Source: Gramella jeungdoensis
GTDB taxonomy: Bacteria > Bacteroidota > Bacteroidia > Flavobacteriales > Flavobacteriaceae
Direction of reading: 5' to 3'
NCBI RefSeq assembly: GCF_023805255.1
Contig: NZ_JAMSCK010000004.1
Coordinates: 512,958 to 576,957, forward strand
Length of the DNA stretch: 64,000 nt
In this document: piece by piece, positions 9,605 to 18,724 of the stretch
Layout: each line of letters opens with the position of its first letter
Numbering within the stretch: the stretch's first letter is position 1
The notes under the pieces: model-generated
Database searches by the model: none
Told to the model about the DNA's origin: nothing
Seen by the model: the letters and a program-made list of their open reading frames with translations, nothing else
Translations under genes and position numbers: made by a program

Positions 9605-12310
9605 TTATTTTTCAGCACGTTTTTTATTATTTGCAATGCTATATACAAGGTTCGAAGATACTTTTTGTTCTATAGGAACAATTAAGCTTATGATATACCC
9701 TGAAAGAACGCACACAGGAATAGCAATTAGCGGATAGATATAAAAATTAATATCTGTGTAGTATTTTACAAATACCAGGGATAAAACGCTTAAAATAGCT
9801 CCTGATAATGTACCTACCCAGTTTGCTTTCTTAAAGAAAATACCCAGCATAAAGATACCAGCCAGAGCACTACCAAAAAGGCCTACAATTTCCTGAAAAA
9901 AGAAGAATAAGGACGCGATTGGGAAAGCAGCCATAAATGCCGCCACTGTAGTCCCCAAAATACCTACGATTATAGTCACCCATCTGGCAACTTTCATCGT
10001 AGTTAAATCAGATTTGCCTTTTCTAAACCTTTTAAAGTAATCCACTGTCACGACCGTTGAAACGCTGTGCATACTACTATCCAAACTCGACATTGCTGCT
10101 GAATAGATCCCGGCAATAACCAGTCCTGCGACACCGGGAGGTAAATGGTCCGCGATGAATAAGGGGAATATTCCATCATTTTGCATCCCAACCTGCAAAA
10201 ATTGGGGATTATCCCGGAAATAGACATATAAGAAAGTACCCATAAGGAAGATTAGTAAACCGGCAGGAATAGATATAATTCCATTCATCCAAATACTTTT
10301 ACGAGCTTCTTTTTCATCAGAAGTTGTCAGATAACGTTGTACTACTGCCTGGTCAGTGGTATATGGAGCAAAGTTTAGCGCAAAGGTCCCTAGAAATAAA
10401 GACCACGTAACCACTTCAGTAAAGCTCCATCTAAAATCAAATAGCTGAAATTTACTATCCTCATATGCAGTAGAAAATATATATCCAACATCCCCAATAT
10501 CAACAGCAATATAAATAAGTCCCAAAATGAGTCCTCCAATTAAAACGATTACCTGGATTACATCCGTCCAAATAACGGCTTCTATCCCACCCATTACCGT
10601 ATACAAAATGGCCAAGATTCCCATTATTATTATTGCGAAATAAATATCGATCCCCACCACAGTAGACAGAGCTAAAGCTGGGAGATACACAACGATACCC
10701 ATTCTTGCAAGCTGAAATAAAACAAAAGAGGTGCTCCCAAACATCCTAATAACAATATTAAATCGCTTTTCTAAATATTCATAAGCGGTGGTTATATTTA
10801 GGTTTCGGAAAAAAGGAAGATAATAGGTAATTATAATAGGTACAATAAGCAAAATTGTAAAATACCCAAGATATGCTTGCCAGTCGTAACTATAGGCTAA
10901 AGCAGGTTGAGAAAGATATGTAATAGCACTTAGCATAGTAGCGTAAATGCTTAACCCGGCTGCCCACCATGGGATTCGTCCCCCAGCCAAAAAATAATCA
11001 TCAGTGCTTTTATTTCTACGAGAAAAATACCAGCCTATACCTATCATCAGGGCTAAATAAACGATTAATGTAGTATAATTTACCCATCCAAAATTAGTTT
11101 CTCGTGGGGTTATGTTTACCATTTGGACCTCAGAGGTTCGGACGCCGGGACTTATTTCTCCAAGGGGCAGCACAATTTCCTCTCCCCATTTTATTGCCTG
11201 AGTCACAACCTGTGATTTTCCCGGAATTTCTCCTCTTTTAGACCAGGTATCAGTAATTGTATGATAGGCCCATATGGTTTTCGAAAAAGAAGTGTTTTTA
11301 AAATTTTCTGTTATTTTTTCCTGTAAAGAATCAATTTCAATATTAACGGTGGAAGTATCTTGAGACTGAGACTCTAAATTTTGTATCTGTTTTTGAATTT
11401 CCAGCCTCTGAGACCAGAGTTGATTTTCTCCTCCAGCTCCACCAAAAATTAAAATATGTGCATCTCCTAATTTGGTGGCTGGAGCCGCCCCTAGGTAACC
11501 ACCTTCAAGACCAGGGGTGTTATTTGATGGTATAGGATCCTTCTCACTCCATTTGTGAGATAATGGATTATAGTGCCAGACATCGCTCAAAAATTCATTT
11601 GGATCTGGGGAATTCGGATCGAAATGAGTTCCACTGAAAACATACAATACATTTGTTTTTCCATTATTTTGATTAACTACAACTGGTTGTATACGGCCTT
11701 TTCCGGGAAAATCGTCCAGTTTTTTCCATCCGGTCCTCTCAGAAAAAGATAAGAAATTATTTGTTGCTTTTTTTCCAGCTTCCTCTTGGCCCCCAACAAC
11801 ATAAATTTCATCATTTATTGCAGCTGCTCCCATACTGGCAAGTGGAATGGGTAGGGAAGGTTTTTCCTCAATTTCCACAACCTGCTTTATAGGATTCCAT
11901 TTTAAAAGAAAAACATAATCATGAACACCAGATTCATTCATGCCTCCTATACACCAAATTCCCTCTTCGGTAACTACAGAAGCTCCATATGCTAATGGCT
12001 CAGGAAGTTTAAGTTTTATATTTTTACGCCATTGATATCCGTTTTTATCCTTTACAAGGACATAAATGGAATCATAATATTTTTTACTACCTCCATTCCA
12101 AACTTGCTCCTCCGGAAAATTTGCTCCTCCGGCCAAAATTAAAACATCATTATGAATGCCTGTAAAGGTTCCATTGAGTCCTTCTTTAAGAGGTAATTCA
12201 GCAATGGAATTCCAACCAAATTCTATTTTATTTTTCTGTTGAGCCCGGGTACTGACTGTTGATAAAACTATCAGAACACTAATAAATAGATAACGCAAAT
12301 ACTTATTCAT
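9605..12310 (-). CDS. NanM-like kelch mutarotase fused to an SSS sodium:solute symporter
   Basis: 901 aa from the ATG at 12310; an earlier non-favoured start at 12331 adds 7 residues before a clear signal peptide (MNKYLRYLFISVLIVLSTVS). Residues ~30-400 are a kelch-type beta-propeller with repeated blade motifs (NDVLILAGGANFPEE, EGIWCIGGMNESG, NDEIYVVGGQEEAG, HILIFGGAGGENQ), as in NanM and the cyclically permuted mutarotases that interconvert sialic acid anomers. From ~409 (NYTTLIVYLALMIGIGWYFS) the protein is an SSS carrier with STDDYFLAGGRIPWWAAGLS and GGIEAVIWTDVIQV. The signal peptide places the propeller in the periplasm, joined to the inner-membrane transporter. Sialic acid is the probable substrate from the neighbouring sialidase and O-acetylesterase. 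An operator copy lies 61 bases upstream. Confidence 0.9.
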   Translation of the reverse strand: MNKYLRYLFISVLIVLSTVSTRAQQKNKIEFGWNSIAELPLKEGLNGTFTGIHNDVLILAGGANFPEEQVWNGGSKKYYDSIYVLVKDKNGYQWRKNIKLKLPEPLAYGASVVTEEGIWCIGGMNESGVHDYVFLLKWNPIKQVVEIEEKPSLPIPLASMGAAAINDEIYVVGGQEEAGKKATNNFLSFSERTGWKKLDDFPGKGRIQPVVVNQNNGKTNVLYVFSGTHFDPNSPDPNEFLSDVWHYNPLSHKWSEKDPIPSNNTPGLEGGYLGAAPATKLGDAHILIFGGAGGENQLWSQRLEIQKQIQNLESQSQDTSTVNIEIDSLQEKITENFKNTSFSKTIWAYHTITDTWSKRGEIPGKSQVVTQAIKWGEEIVLPLGEISPGVRTSEVQMVNITPRETNFGWVNYTTLIVYLALMIGIGWYFSRRNKSTDDYFLAGGRIPWWAAGLSIYATMLSAITYLSQPALAYSYDWQAYLGYFTILLIVPIIITYYLPFFRNLNITTAYEYLEKRFNIVIRMFGSTSFVLFQLARMGIVVYLPALALSTVVGIDIYFAIIIMGILAILYTVMGGIEAVIWTDVIQVIVLIGGLILGLIYIAVDIGDVGYIFSTAYEDSKFQLFDFRWSFTEVVTWSLFLGTFALNFAPYTTDQAVVQRYLTTSDEKEARKSIWMNGIISIPAGLLIFLMGTFLYVYFRDNPQFLQVGMQNDGIFPLFIADHLPPGVAGLVIAGIYSAAMSSLDSSMHSVSTVVTVDYFKRFRKGKSDLTTMKVARWVTIIVGILGTTVAAFMAAFPIASLFFFFQEIVGLFGSALAGIFMLGIFFKKANWVGTLSGAILSVLSLVFVKYYTDINFYIYPLIAIPVCVLSGYIISLIVPIEQKVSSNLVYSIANNKKRAEK

Positions 12311-12370
12311 AGAAATGAGTGTTAGAACCAATTATTCGATTTGGCTATAAATATAAAAAAAGATAATGTA

Positions 12371-12385
12371 TTATGTATAACATAT
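12371..12385. promoter_or_regulatory. Candidate NanR-like operator upstream of the NanM-SSS gene
   Basis: TTATGTATAACATAT: core ATGTATAACAT (12373-12383) with only the last flanking base deviating from TTATGT..ACATAA. It lies in the 89-base gap between the O-acetylesterase stop (12400) and the NanM-SSS start (12310). On the minus strand a -7-like TATCTTTT (12358-12365) follows five bases downstream, so here the site would fall in the promoter spacer rather than after the -7 box. Confidence 0.7.
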
Positions 12386-12399
12386 ATAAATCTTTTGTT

Positions 12400-13902
12400 T
12401 TACTGAACCCTTATTTTAAAAGTGGATGCTGGTAAATTTTCGCTATTAATTAAATTTCCTTTCGAATAAGGTTCCCAACCATAATAAATAAAATCTGGTT
12501 TCTTGGAAGTAAAAATAACCACATGGTTATTTTCGATTTTAGCCGCTATAGGGTTTTCCCCATTTAATGAAAAGCCCATTAGTTCTTTATTATTACCTAT
12601 TTTTAAGGAGTCTCCTACAAATTCAAATAAAATAACCACCTTATTATTTGCATATTCCGCCTTAACTGGAAGCGGTCCTGATTTTAAAATATTGATATTA
12701 TAGATATCGTTCAACGCCCAACGCGCCAATCTATATCCAACGTCTCTCTTATTCCTGGGATGAACATCGTTTTTTGAACCAATATCGCTACTCACCGCCA
12801 TTCCACTATGGGTAATACTCTCCATTAGAATCCGTTGTTGGTCCCTAAATTCAGGCCAGTAATTTGCTTGATAATTCGTAGTATCTATAGAAGATAACTG
12901 TACCCAATAAAAAGGTAAATTAGGACTTCCCCACTGTTTTCGATAATCTTCAATCAATAACTTTTGTAAACTTGGATATTCTTCCACGCTCGTCTTCTCC
13001 TGGGCGTTACTTTCCCCTTGATACCACAATATACCTTTTATAGGCATTTTCGATAAGACAGGAATACTGGAGGCATAAGCAAAACCCGGTTTATAGGAGT
13101 GATTTGGTCCTAAATCATCATAATGTATTGCTATATCCTGTACATTTTGTCGACCCCTCTCCCTTACCCATACTGGTAAAAAATCATTATATAACCAATC
13201 TCCATTCGTCTTTTTATTAAATTCAGGATGTTGCTGAAAGGTTTTAACTGAAATAAATGTTTCAATTGGGGCTCCTCCGATAGCCATGTTGATCAACCCG
13301 ACAGGGATATTAATTTCTTCAATAATTCTTTTCCCAAAATAATAACCTACCGCACTCAAATTTTTTATAGCCGGCGTACCCCCTGTTTCCCATTTTCCGG
13401 AATAAAATTCTTTCGGAGTAAGGTGGTTTAAGGCAGAATCAGAATATTTCTCCGCATAAACCCCTTTGCCAATAAATTTAGTATCGAAAAATCGTAATTC
13501 GCTACCTGTTAAGTGTTTTCTTTCTTTCTTGAAATGCATTTCCAGATTTAATGGCCATTCCATATTGGATTGTCCCGATAAAAGCCAGACATCTCCAACC
13601 AGTATATTATTTAAAGTAATGGTATCATTTTCCGAAGATATACTAATCTTTCTAGGCTCAAAACTTGCTTCTTGTTTAGGAAATTCAACTTCCCATGTAG
13701 AATCATTTGCTACACGAGTTTTTTTCACCTGGGAAGAAAATACGACTGTAATTTCCTCTCCAGGGGCACATGTACCCCAAATTGTAATCGATTTCTCTCT
13801 TTGTAAAACCATATTACTACCAAAAAATTTTGGTAATTCAATCTGGCCGCTGGTTTTAAGACTTATCAATATAAATACACTTATAAAAAGAATTCGTTTC
13901 AT
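12400..13902 (-). CDS. Sialate O-acetylesterase (SASA/NanS family)
   Basis: 500 aa, signal peptide (MKRILFISVFILISLKTSGQ), N-terminal beta domain, then the SASA esterase domain. The nucleophile Ser112 lies in LLSGQSNMEW. Other family landmarks are IGGAPIETF, GILWYQGESNA and the C-terminal SSDIGSKNDVHPRNK carrying the Asp/His of the triad. These enzymes remove O-acetyl groups from sialic acids so that sialidase and aldolase can act. The gene sits 33 bases after lrgB and is followed by the NanM-SSS gene. Position next to GH33 and NanM makes the sialate role likely, although related SASA proteins act on other acetylated sugars. Confidence 0.9.
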   Translation of the reverse strand: MKRILFISVFILISLKTSGQIELPKFFGSNMVLQREKSITIWGTCAPGEEITVVFSSQVKKTRVANDSTWEVEFPKQEASFEPRKISISSENDTITLNNILVGDVWLLSGQSNMEWPLNLEMHFKKERKHLTGSELRFFDTKFIGKGVYAEKYSDSALNHLTPKEFYSGKWETGGTPAIKNLSAVGYYFGKRIIEEINIPVGLINMAIGGAPIETFISVKTFQQHPEFNKKTNGDWLYNDFLPVWVRERGRQNVQDIAIHYDDLGPNHSYKPGFAYASSIPVLSKMPIKGILWYQGESNAQEKTSVEEYPSLQKLLIEDYRKQWGSPNLPFYWVQLSSIDTTNYQANYWPEFRDQQRILMESITHSGMAVSSDIGSKNDVHPRNKRDVGYRLARWALNDIYNINILKSGPLPVKAEYANNKVVILFEFVGDSLKIGNNKELMGFSLNGENPIAAKIENNHVVIFTSKKPDFIYYGWEPYSKGNLINSENLPASTFKIRVQ

Positions 13903-13935
13903 CTAACCGATATAAAAATTTATGTTAATTCTTCT

Positions 13936-14628
13936 CTACATGAACAATTCAAGAAAGTATGGGGTTAGGAATGCCGTTATAATTCCGTTGAAACACATGG
14001 CAAGACCACTGTACACACCTGCACTTTTACTATATTCAAAGGCTCGGGCGGTTCCAATTCCATGGGAAGTTGTACCCAGGGCAGTTCCTATAGCTCCTTC
14101 ACTGTAAATCCCCAACCCTGTTAAGAACTGGACCCCGAGTACATTGCCAAGCACACCTACCATAATTACCATCCCTGCTGTAATTTCAGGTATACCTCCT
14201 ACTAGTTTTGTAATCTCAATAGCAATGGGGGTGGTAACTGATTTAGCAGCAAGAGATTCAATTAAAATTGAAGGGGTATTTAAAAGTAAAAGAAGAAGAA
14301 TCATACTCAGGATTCCGAATGCACCTCCTACTGTTACACATAAGAGAAATAATTTGATTTTATTCTTGATTTCAGAATATTTCTCATAAAGAAAAACACC
14401 CATAGCTACAACGGATGGTCCCAGAAAATAGGTGAGAATTTTACCTCCCTTATTGTAACTTTCAAAATTAATATCTCCGATTAAAAGAAAAGAAATAATG
14501 ATTATAACAGAAACCAATACAGGGTTTAGAATGTTATAATTCCAATTCTTCCTCAATTTTATTACAAAAAAGTATGAAATAAGCGTTAAGGCTATTCCAA
14601 ATAAAGGATTTTCAAATGAAAGTTCCAT
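13936..14628 (-). CDS. lrgB: LrgB/CidB-family membrane protein
   Basis: 230 aa from the ATG at 14628, which directly follows the lrgA stop as TAATATG; an upstream alternative would overlap lrgA by 35 bases. Multiple membrane spans and the family signatures AAKSVTTPIAIEI, GNVLGVQFLTGLG, GTALGTTSHGIGTARAFE. LrgB works with LrgA; the pair was first linked to murein hydrolase control, and homologues (Bacillus PftAB, plant PLGG1) transport pyruvate or glycolate. In a sialic acid operon, where aldolase makes pyruvate, a pyruvate-transport role is an attractive inference but is unproven. Confidence 0.9.
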   Translation of the reverse strand: MELSFENPLFGIALTLISYFFVIKLRKNWNYNILNPVLVSVIIIISFLLIGDINFESYNKGGKILTYFLGPSVVAMGVFLYEKYSEIKNKIKLFLLCVTVGGAFGILSMILLLLLLNTPSILIESLAAKSVTTPIAIEITKLVGGIPEITAGMVIMVGVLGNVLGVQFLTGLGIYSEGAIGTALGTTSHGIGTARAFEYSKSAGVYSGLAMCFNGIITAFLTPYFLELFM

Positions 14629-14629
14629 A

Positions 14630-14959
14630 TTACTCGAACTTCTGAAATAGAAATGCCGTACCATAGAGGGTTATGACACTACTTATGAGTACCGCACTTA
14701 CGACAATTATCAGATCATTTTCTATGATCGTATAATAAGTCATTAATCCCACCCCATAAGGCACAAAGAAAAGAGCGAGATATTTTAAAAGAAAATCTGA
14801 TGCTTTTTTGACATGGACCAGACGTATCCAGTTCAATCGAAGGCTAATAAAAATAAAGGCCATTCCCAATATACTTCCGGGAATTGGAAGCAAAAAAATC
14901 CTTTGTATCAATTCACCAAGCCCCCAAAAGATACCCAGAAAAAAAAATGATTTTAACAT
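14630..14959 (-). CDS. lrgA: LrgA/CidA-family membrane protein
   Basis: 109 aa from the ATG at 14959; a TTG at 14977 falls inside a hairpin stem and is rejected. Four hydrophobic segments and the family pattern FFLGIFWGLGELIQ, LPIPGSILGMAFIFISL, KYLALFFVPYGVGLM. The stop codon is one base before the lrgB start, indicating translational coupling. Together with LrgB it probably forms an inner-membrane complex. It lies just past a hairpin that follows the GH20 gene, so it may be expressed by read-through or from its own promoter. Confidence 0.9.
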   Translation of the reverse strand: MLKSFFFLGIFWGLGELIQRIFLLPIPGSILGMAFIFISLRLNWIRLVHVKKASDFLLKYLALFFVPYGVGLMTYYTIIENDLIIVVSAVLISSVITLYGTAFLFQKFE

Positions 14960-14975
14960 TTGGCTTGCTAATAGC

Positions 14976-15012
14976 AAAACCCTAAATAATTCGTTAAAAC
15001 ATTTAGGGTTTT
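14976..15012 (-). terminator. Hairpin between the GH20 gene and lrgA
   Basis: Perfect 12-base stem AAAACCCTAAAT (14976-14987) and ATTTAGGGTTTT (15001-15012) with a 13-base loop. It lies 31 bases past the GH20 stop and 16 bases before the lrgA ATG. On the minus strand it reads as a stem ending in GGGTTTT, like a factor-independent terminator though with a short T run, so partial termination inside the operon is possible. Confidence 0.65.
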
Positions 15013-15043
15013 GATGTTTTGTCTCATTCAGATCTTTAATGAA

Positions 15044-16720
15044 TTATTGATCAGACTCTTCTTGACTATTATTATTTTCTTTAGGATCATTAAATACATG
15101 CTCGGCATAATTATACCCTAAAGCTTTGTACCGCTCTTCTAATTTAAAAAGCCTCTCTTTAAAGTCCTCCCAGTTTCTTTTCTCCATGGGTGACCAAACG
15201 ACCTCTGATAGAGCACTCATTCTAGGCAAAACCATATATTCTACATAATCGGATGTCTTCATATATTCTGTCCACACATTTCCCTGAGCTCCTAAAATAT
15301 GTTTCTTTTTATCCGCTGCCAACGTATCCGGTGTAGGTTCAAAGGAATAAACTTTTTTCACCGGTGTAAAACCACCAATGGCTAATGGCTCTGATTTTGG
15401 ATCTGCCTGATAGTGATCAAAATACATATGAGTTCCTGGTGTCATAATAACGTCATGGCCCTGTTTTGCAGCTTCTATTCCACCCTGCATTCCTCGCCAC
15501 GACATAACAGTGGCGTTCGGAGCCAGGCCGCCTTCCAGTATCTCATCCCAACCAATTATTTGTCTACCGTGGCTATTTAAGAACTTCTCTATTCGTTGTA
15601 TAAAATAGCTCTGTAATTCATGTTCATCCTTAAGGCCTTCTCTCTTTATTACAGTCTGGGCCTGCTTACTTTCTTTCCATTCTTTCTTTGGAGCCTCATC
15701 CCCTCCAATATGTATATATTTGCTGGGGAAAAGGGCCATTACCTCCGTTAATACATCTTCAAGAAAAGTAAACGTCTCTTCTTTGGGAGCATAAATTTGA
15801 TCAAATACTCCCCACTTAGTGGCAACCTCATAAGGACCTGTATCATTTCCTAACTCTGGATATGATGCCAGAGCGGCACGGGCGTGGCCCGGCATTTCAA
15901 TTTCCGGAATAATCACAATATGTTTATCTTGTGCATAGGCAACGATTTCTTTTACCTCCTCCTGAGTATAAAAACCACCATATTCTTTTCCATCACCTTT
16001 ATAGGGGTCAAAATTCTTTTCAATCATTGTTTCCTTTCTCACGGAACCGACTTCAGTGAGTTTTGGATATTTCTTTATCTCGATTCTCCAGCCCTGATCC
16101 TCTGTCAAATGCCAATGAAAACGATTCATTTTATGCATGGCCAGGAGATCAATGTACTTCTTTATAAAATCAACAGGAAACATATGTCTACCTACATCCA
16201 AATGCATCCCTCTATAGGAATAACGAGGTTGATCTTCTATGTAGACTGCAGGAATAGTAATTTCATCAATACCTTGTTTTTCAGCTGATGGGGGTAATAA
16301 CATTCGCAACGATTGAATTCCATAAAAAACACCTTTAGGTGTCTTCCCAGTAATATTAATTTGATCATAATTGATCTTTAAAGAATAACCTTCTTCTGGT
16401 AAGTTATTATCGAGATTAAGAATTATGGAGTGCTTATCTTCTTCTAAGTTATTAGTTAAAAATACCTCCTCATTAGAAGCAGTTTTTAACAGCTCAGATA
16501 AATACGCCGCCTCTTTTTCTAATTCAGCATCCTCATATACTATTTGAGTGGTTTCATCTAAAAGAAATCTTCCCTCCTTTATATCACTTTTTTTTGGCAA
16601 AGGAATTATAGGATAATCAACTTCGGAGTTCGTAATATTTTTATATTCTTCGTAAGATCTTTTTTGGTTGCAGGAAGTATATATAACTACAAGGCATAAG
16701 ATTCCCAGAATTTTTTTCAT
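15044..16720 (-). CDS. GH20 beta-N-acetylhexosaminidase, lipoprotein
   Basis: 558 aa with a lipoprotein signal (VVIYTSC, Cys17), so probably attached to a membrane, likely at the cell surface or periplasmic face. GH20b N-domain to ~160, then the barrel with YRGMHLDVGRHMFP, RFHWHLTEDQGWRIE and the catalytic pair Asp341-Glu342 in IHIGGDEAPK. The Trp-rich end (GAQGNVWTEYM) is also standard. It removes terminal beta-GlcNAc or beta-GalNAc. The gene follows the GH33 sialidase by 27 bases, consistent with sequential removal of sialic acid and then inner hexosamines. It lacks the esterase domain found on the other GH20 protein. Confidence 0.95.
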   Translation of the reverse strand: MKKILGILCLVVIYTSCNQKRSYEEYKNITNSEVDYPIIPLPKKSDIKEGRFLLDETTQIVYEDAELEKEAAYLSELLKTASNEEVFLTNNLEEDKHSIILNLDNNLPEEGYSLKINYDQINITGKTPKGVFYGIQSLRMLLPPSAEKQGIDEITIPAVYIEDQPRYSYRGMHLDVGRHMFPVDFIKKYIDLLAMHKMNRFHWHLTEDQGWRIEIKKYPKLTEVGSVRKETMIEKNFDPYKGDGKEYGGFYTQEEVKEIVAYAQDKHIVIIPEIEMPGHARAALASYPELGNDTGPYEVATKWGVFDQIYAPKEETFTFLEDVLTEVMALFPSKYIHIGGDEAPKKEWKESKQAQTVIKREGLKDEHELQSYFIQRIEKFLNSHGRQIIGWDEILEGGLAPNATVMSWRGMQGGIEAAKQGHDVIMTPGTHMYFDHYQADPKSEPLAIGGFTPVKKVYSFEPTPDTLAADKKKHILGAQGNVWTEYMKTSDYVEYMVLPRMSALSEVVWSPMEKRNWEDFKERLFKLEERYKALGYNYAEHVFNDPKENNNSQEESDQ

Positions 16721-16747
16721 TTCAAGTTGTTTAAGGTTTTTTAATAT

Positions 16748-17899
16748 TTAATCAGTTCCTTTAAGTGAGTCTTCTCCATCAGTAAGCCAGCTTAATGGAA
16801 AACTTACGAATGCATTCTCGGTATAATTATCTTTTTCGAAAAATATACCGATATGTCCATTTTCAAGAATGGTCATGGAAGAATAAGCTGCGGGACCACT
16901 ATAAACCGTTTTTCCACTGCTCCATGTTTTTCCCTCATCATAACTTATCCTTACAGTCAGGTTTTTTCTACCTTCTGCATTATTTGAATTAGAAAATAAA
17001 AGCCGATTCTTATCGTCTCCCTCATTTACAGAGGTATATCGTATTATACTGGCATTATTTCCGGGATCTACAAGTTCATGTTCGGCAAACGTTTCCCAGG
17101 TTAATCCTTTATCTTCCGAAACATGTACATATCGATGTCCCTCCCCGGTGTTAACACGAGAATTAATCATATAATTACCATTGGCCAGTTGAATAACTTT
17201 AGATTCATCGGCTGGTTTAACTGGTGAGTCAATTAAAAACCAGTTTTCACCATGATCATCACTTCCAAATAAATACACGCCTTCTTTTAAGCGAACAAGT
17301 GTATGTAGCAATCTCCCATTTTGAGTTTGAATACCTCTTCCGGAAGTAATAAACTTAAAATCATTATGCCACTCCTCTTTAGAGATCTGCGAGGTAATAT
17401 CCTTAGGCTCTCCCCAGGTCTTTCCGTTATCGGTACTCTTGATAACATGCAAATAATAGACATCTTTTTCTTTTTCCAGATCCATATAGTTATAAAACAT
17501 GAAAATATCTCCGGTCTCATCATCTACTATCATGGAAGGATCAGAAGCTGACTGCCCATATGGAAAATCAATTACTGTTTCAATCTCCGTCCACGTCTTA
17601 CCATTATCGGCACTTCTGCGCTGAACTATATTTATATCTTTACTACCTCGGAGATCTGCGCAACCCGGGACACGTTCGTCGATAGCCGCTATTAAATCTC
17701 CATTCGGAGCTGTTACTAAGGCAGGAATTCTATAGCATTCCACACCTTCAGTATTTCTGGCATCAAAAAGGTTTTTGAATGTTATATTATGTGGGATATT
17801 TTCCTGAGTATCTTGGTTCGGATTATCCGACTGCTGCAGGTCCTGGGCTCCACAACTAAAAAAAACTAAACTTATTAGTAGAATTGAAATCTTTTTCAT
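16748..17899 (-). CDS. GH33 exo-alpha-sialidase, lipoprotein
   Basis: 383 aa with lipoprotein signal LISLVFFSC (Cys16). The sialidase propeller begins with CYRIPALVTAPNGDLIA containing the Arg of the arginine triad (Arg57 in the Y-R-I-P motif). Five Asp-box-like motifs are visible: SADNGKTW, STDNGKTW, SDDHGENW, SEDKGLTW and SYDEGKTW. It hydrolyses terminal sialic acid from glycans. Compact length with no lectin domain resembles Bacteroides NanH-type enzymes. It lies between a creatininase-family gene (41 bases upstream) and GH20 (27 bases downstream) in an evident operon. Confidence 0.95.
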   Translation of the reverse strand: MKKISILLISLVFFSCGAQDLQQSDNPNQDTQENIPHNITFKNLFDARNTEGVECYRIPALVTAPNGDLIAAIDERVPGCADLRGSKDINIVQRRSADNGKTWTEIETVIDFPYGQSASDPSMIVDDETGDIFMFYNYMDLEKEKDVYYLHVIKSTDNGKTWGEPKDITSQISKEEWHNDFKFITSGRGIQTQNGRLLHTLVRLKEGVYLFGSDDHGENWFLIDSPVKPADESKVIQLANGNYMINSRVNTGEGHRYVHVSEDKGLTWETFAEHELVDPGNNASIIRYTSVNEGDDKNRLLFSNSNNAEGRKNLTVRISYDEGKTWSSGKTVYSGPAAYSSMTILENGHIGIFFEKDNYTENAFVSFPLSWLTDGEDSLKGTD

Positions 17900-17940
17900 G
17901 AGAAAGGATATTTAGGTTTTTATAATTTTATTCTGAGTGA

Positions 17941-18714
17941 TTAATCTTCATAGAGATCATTTATATTAGTGTTATGTAATTCATAGAAGAACTGAGCAAT
18001 TTCCGTAGAACTGTCTTCAAAAAATGTTTTCCCTTTTTGCGGGGTAGCTTTAACTGGATCACCTACCCCAGTGTCTTCGGTTACTTTAGTCCATTCCCGT
18101 TGTGCAGAGACCCAGCCTTCTTTCAAACCTTTTATTTTAAAAGTTTTCGCTTTCCCCGATCCAGCCTCTTGAATAGGCAGGACTAATTCTGGTTTCAGAT
18201 GCATTATAGCAGCAGTTTCCAGTTCTCCAGCATGATCTCCTGGTTCTTCAAAATATTTTTGTCCATCCTTAACCTGCCACCAGTTAAGAGCACAGACAAA
18301 TATATCTGGGAATTTTAGACTTAGTTCCCGAATGATTTGTTTAAAGTTGTTACCGCCATGAGCATTAACAATCACTAATTTATCAATAGCATCTTTTTGT
18401 AATACCTGGATGATATCAGTGAGGATAGCTAATTGAGTACTGGGGTTCATATTTATACAAAGAGGCACGCCCATTTGACCTGTATTAACACCATATGAGA
18501 TCGGTGGTAGCACTAGTGGTCGCGCTCCTTTTTGCCAGGCAATTGTAGAAGCTTTTATTGAAATTTCCTCAGCCAGAATAGTGTCTGTTCCATAAGGCAA
18601 ATGGTAATTATGAGCTTCCGTGGCTCCCCAGGGTAAAACCGCCAGGCTATACTTCGTATTCTTTACTGTCTTATAATTCGTTTCATGTAAAACAAATGGT
18701 CTTATTTCTTTCAT
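17941..18714 (-). CDS. Creatininase-family metallohydrolase of unknown role in sialic acid operon
   Basis: 257 aa from the ATG at 18714; a longer in-frame extension to 18927 only overlaps the epimerase gene and is rejected. The metal-site pattern of the family is intact: Glu33, His35 and Asp44 in ATEAHNYHLPYGTDT, His119 in VNAHGGN and Glu164 in GDHAGELETA. No signal peptide, so cytoplasmic. The family hydrolyses cyclic amides and other C-N bonds. It starts 10 bases after the AGE epimerase and precedes the sialidase. A role in sialic acid or N-acylhexosamine metabolism (for example amide hydrolysis) is suggested by position only; no function is established from sequence. Confidence 0.85.
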   Translation of the reverse strand: MKEIRPFVLHETNYKTVKNTKYSLAVLPWGATEAHNYHLPYGTDTILAEEISIKASTIAWQKGARPLVLPPISYGVNTGQMGVPLCINMNPSTQLAILTDIIQVLQKDAIDKLVIVNAHGGNNFKQIIRELSLKFPDIFVCALNWWQVKDGQKYFEEPGDHAGELETAAIMHLKPELVLPIQEAGSGKAKTFKIKGLKEGWVSAQREWTKVTEDTGVGDPVKATPQKGKTFFEDSSTEIAQFFYELHNTNINDLYED

Positions 18715-18724
18715 AGTAGAGAAA

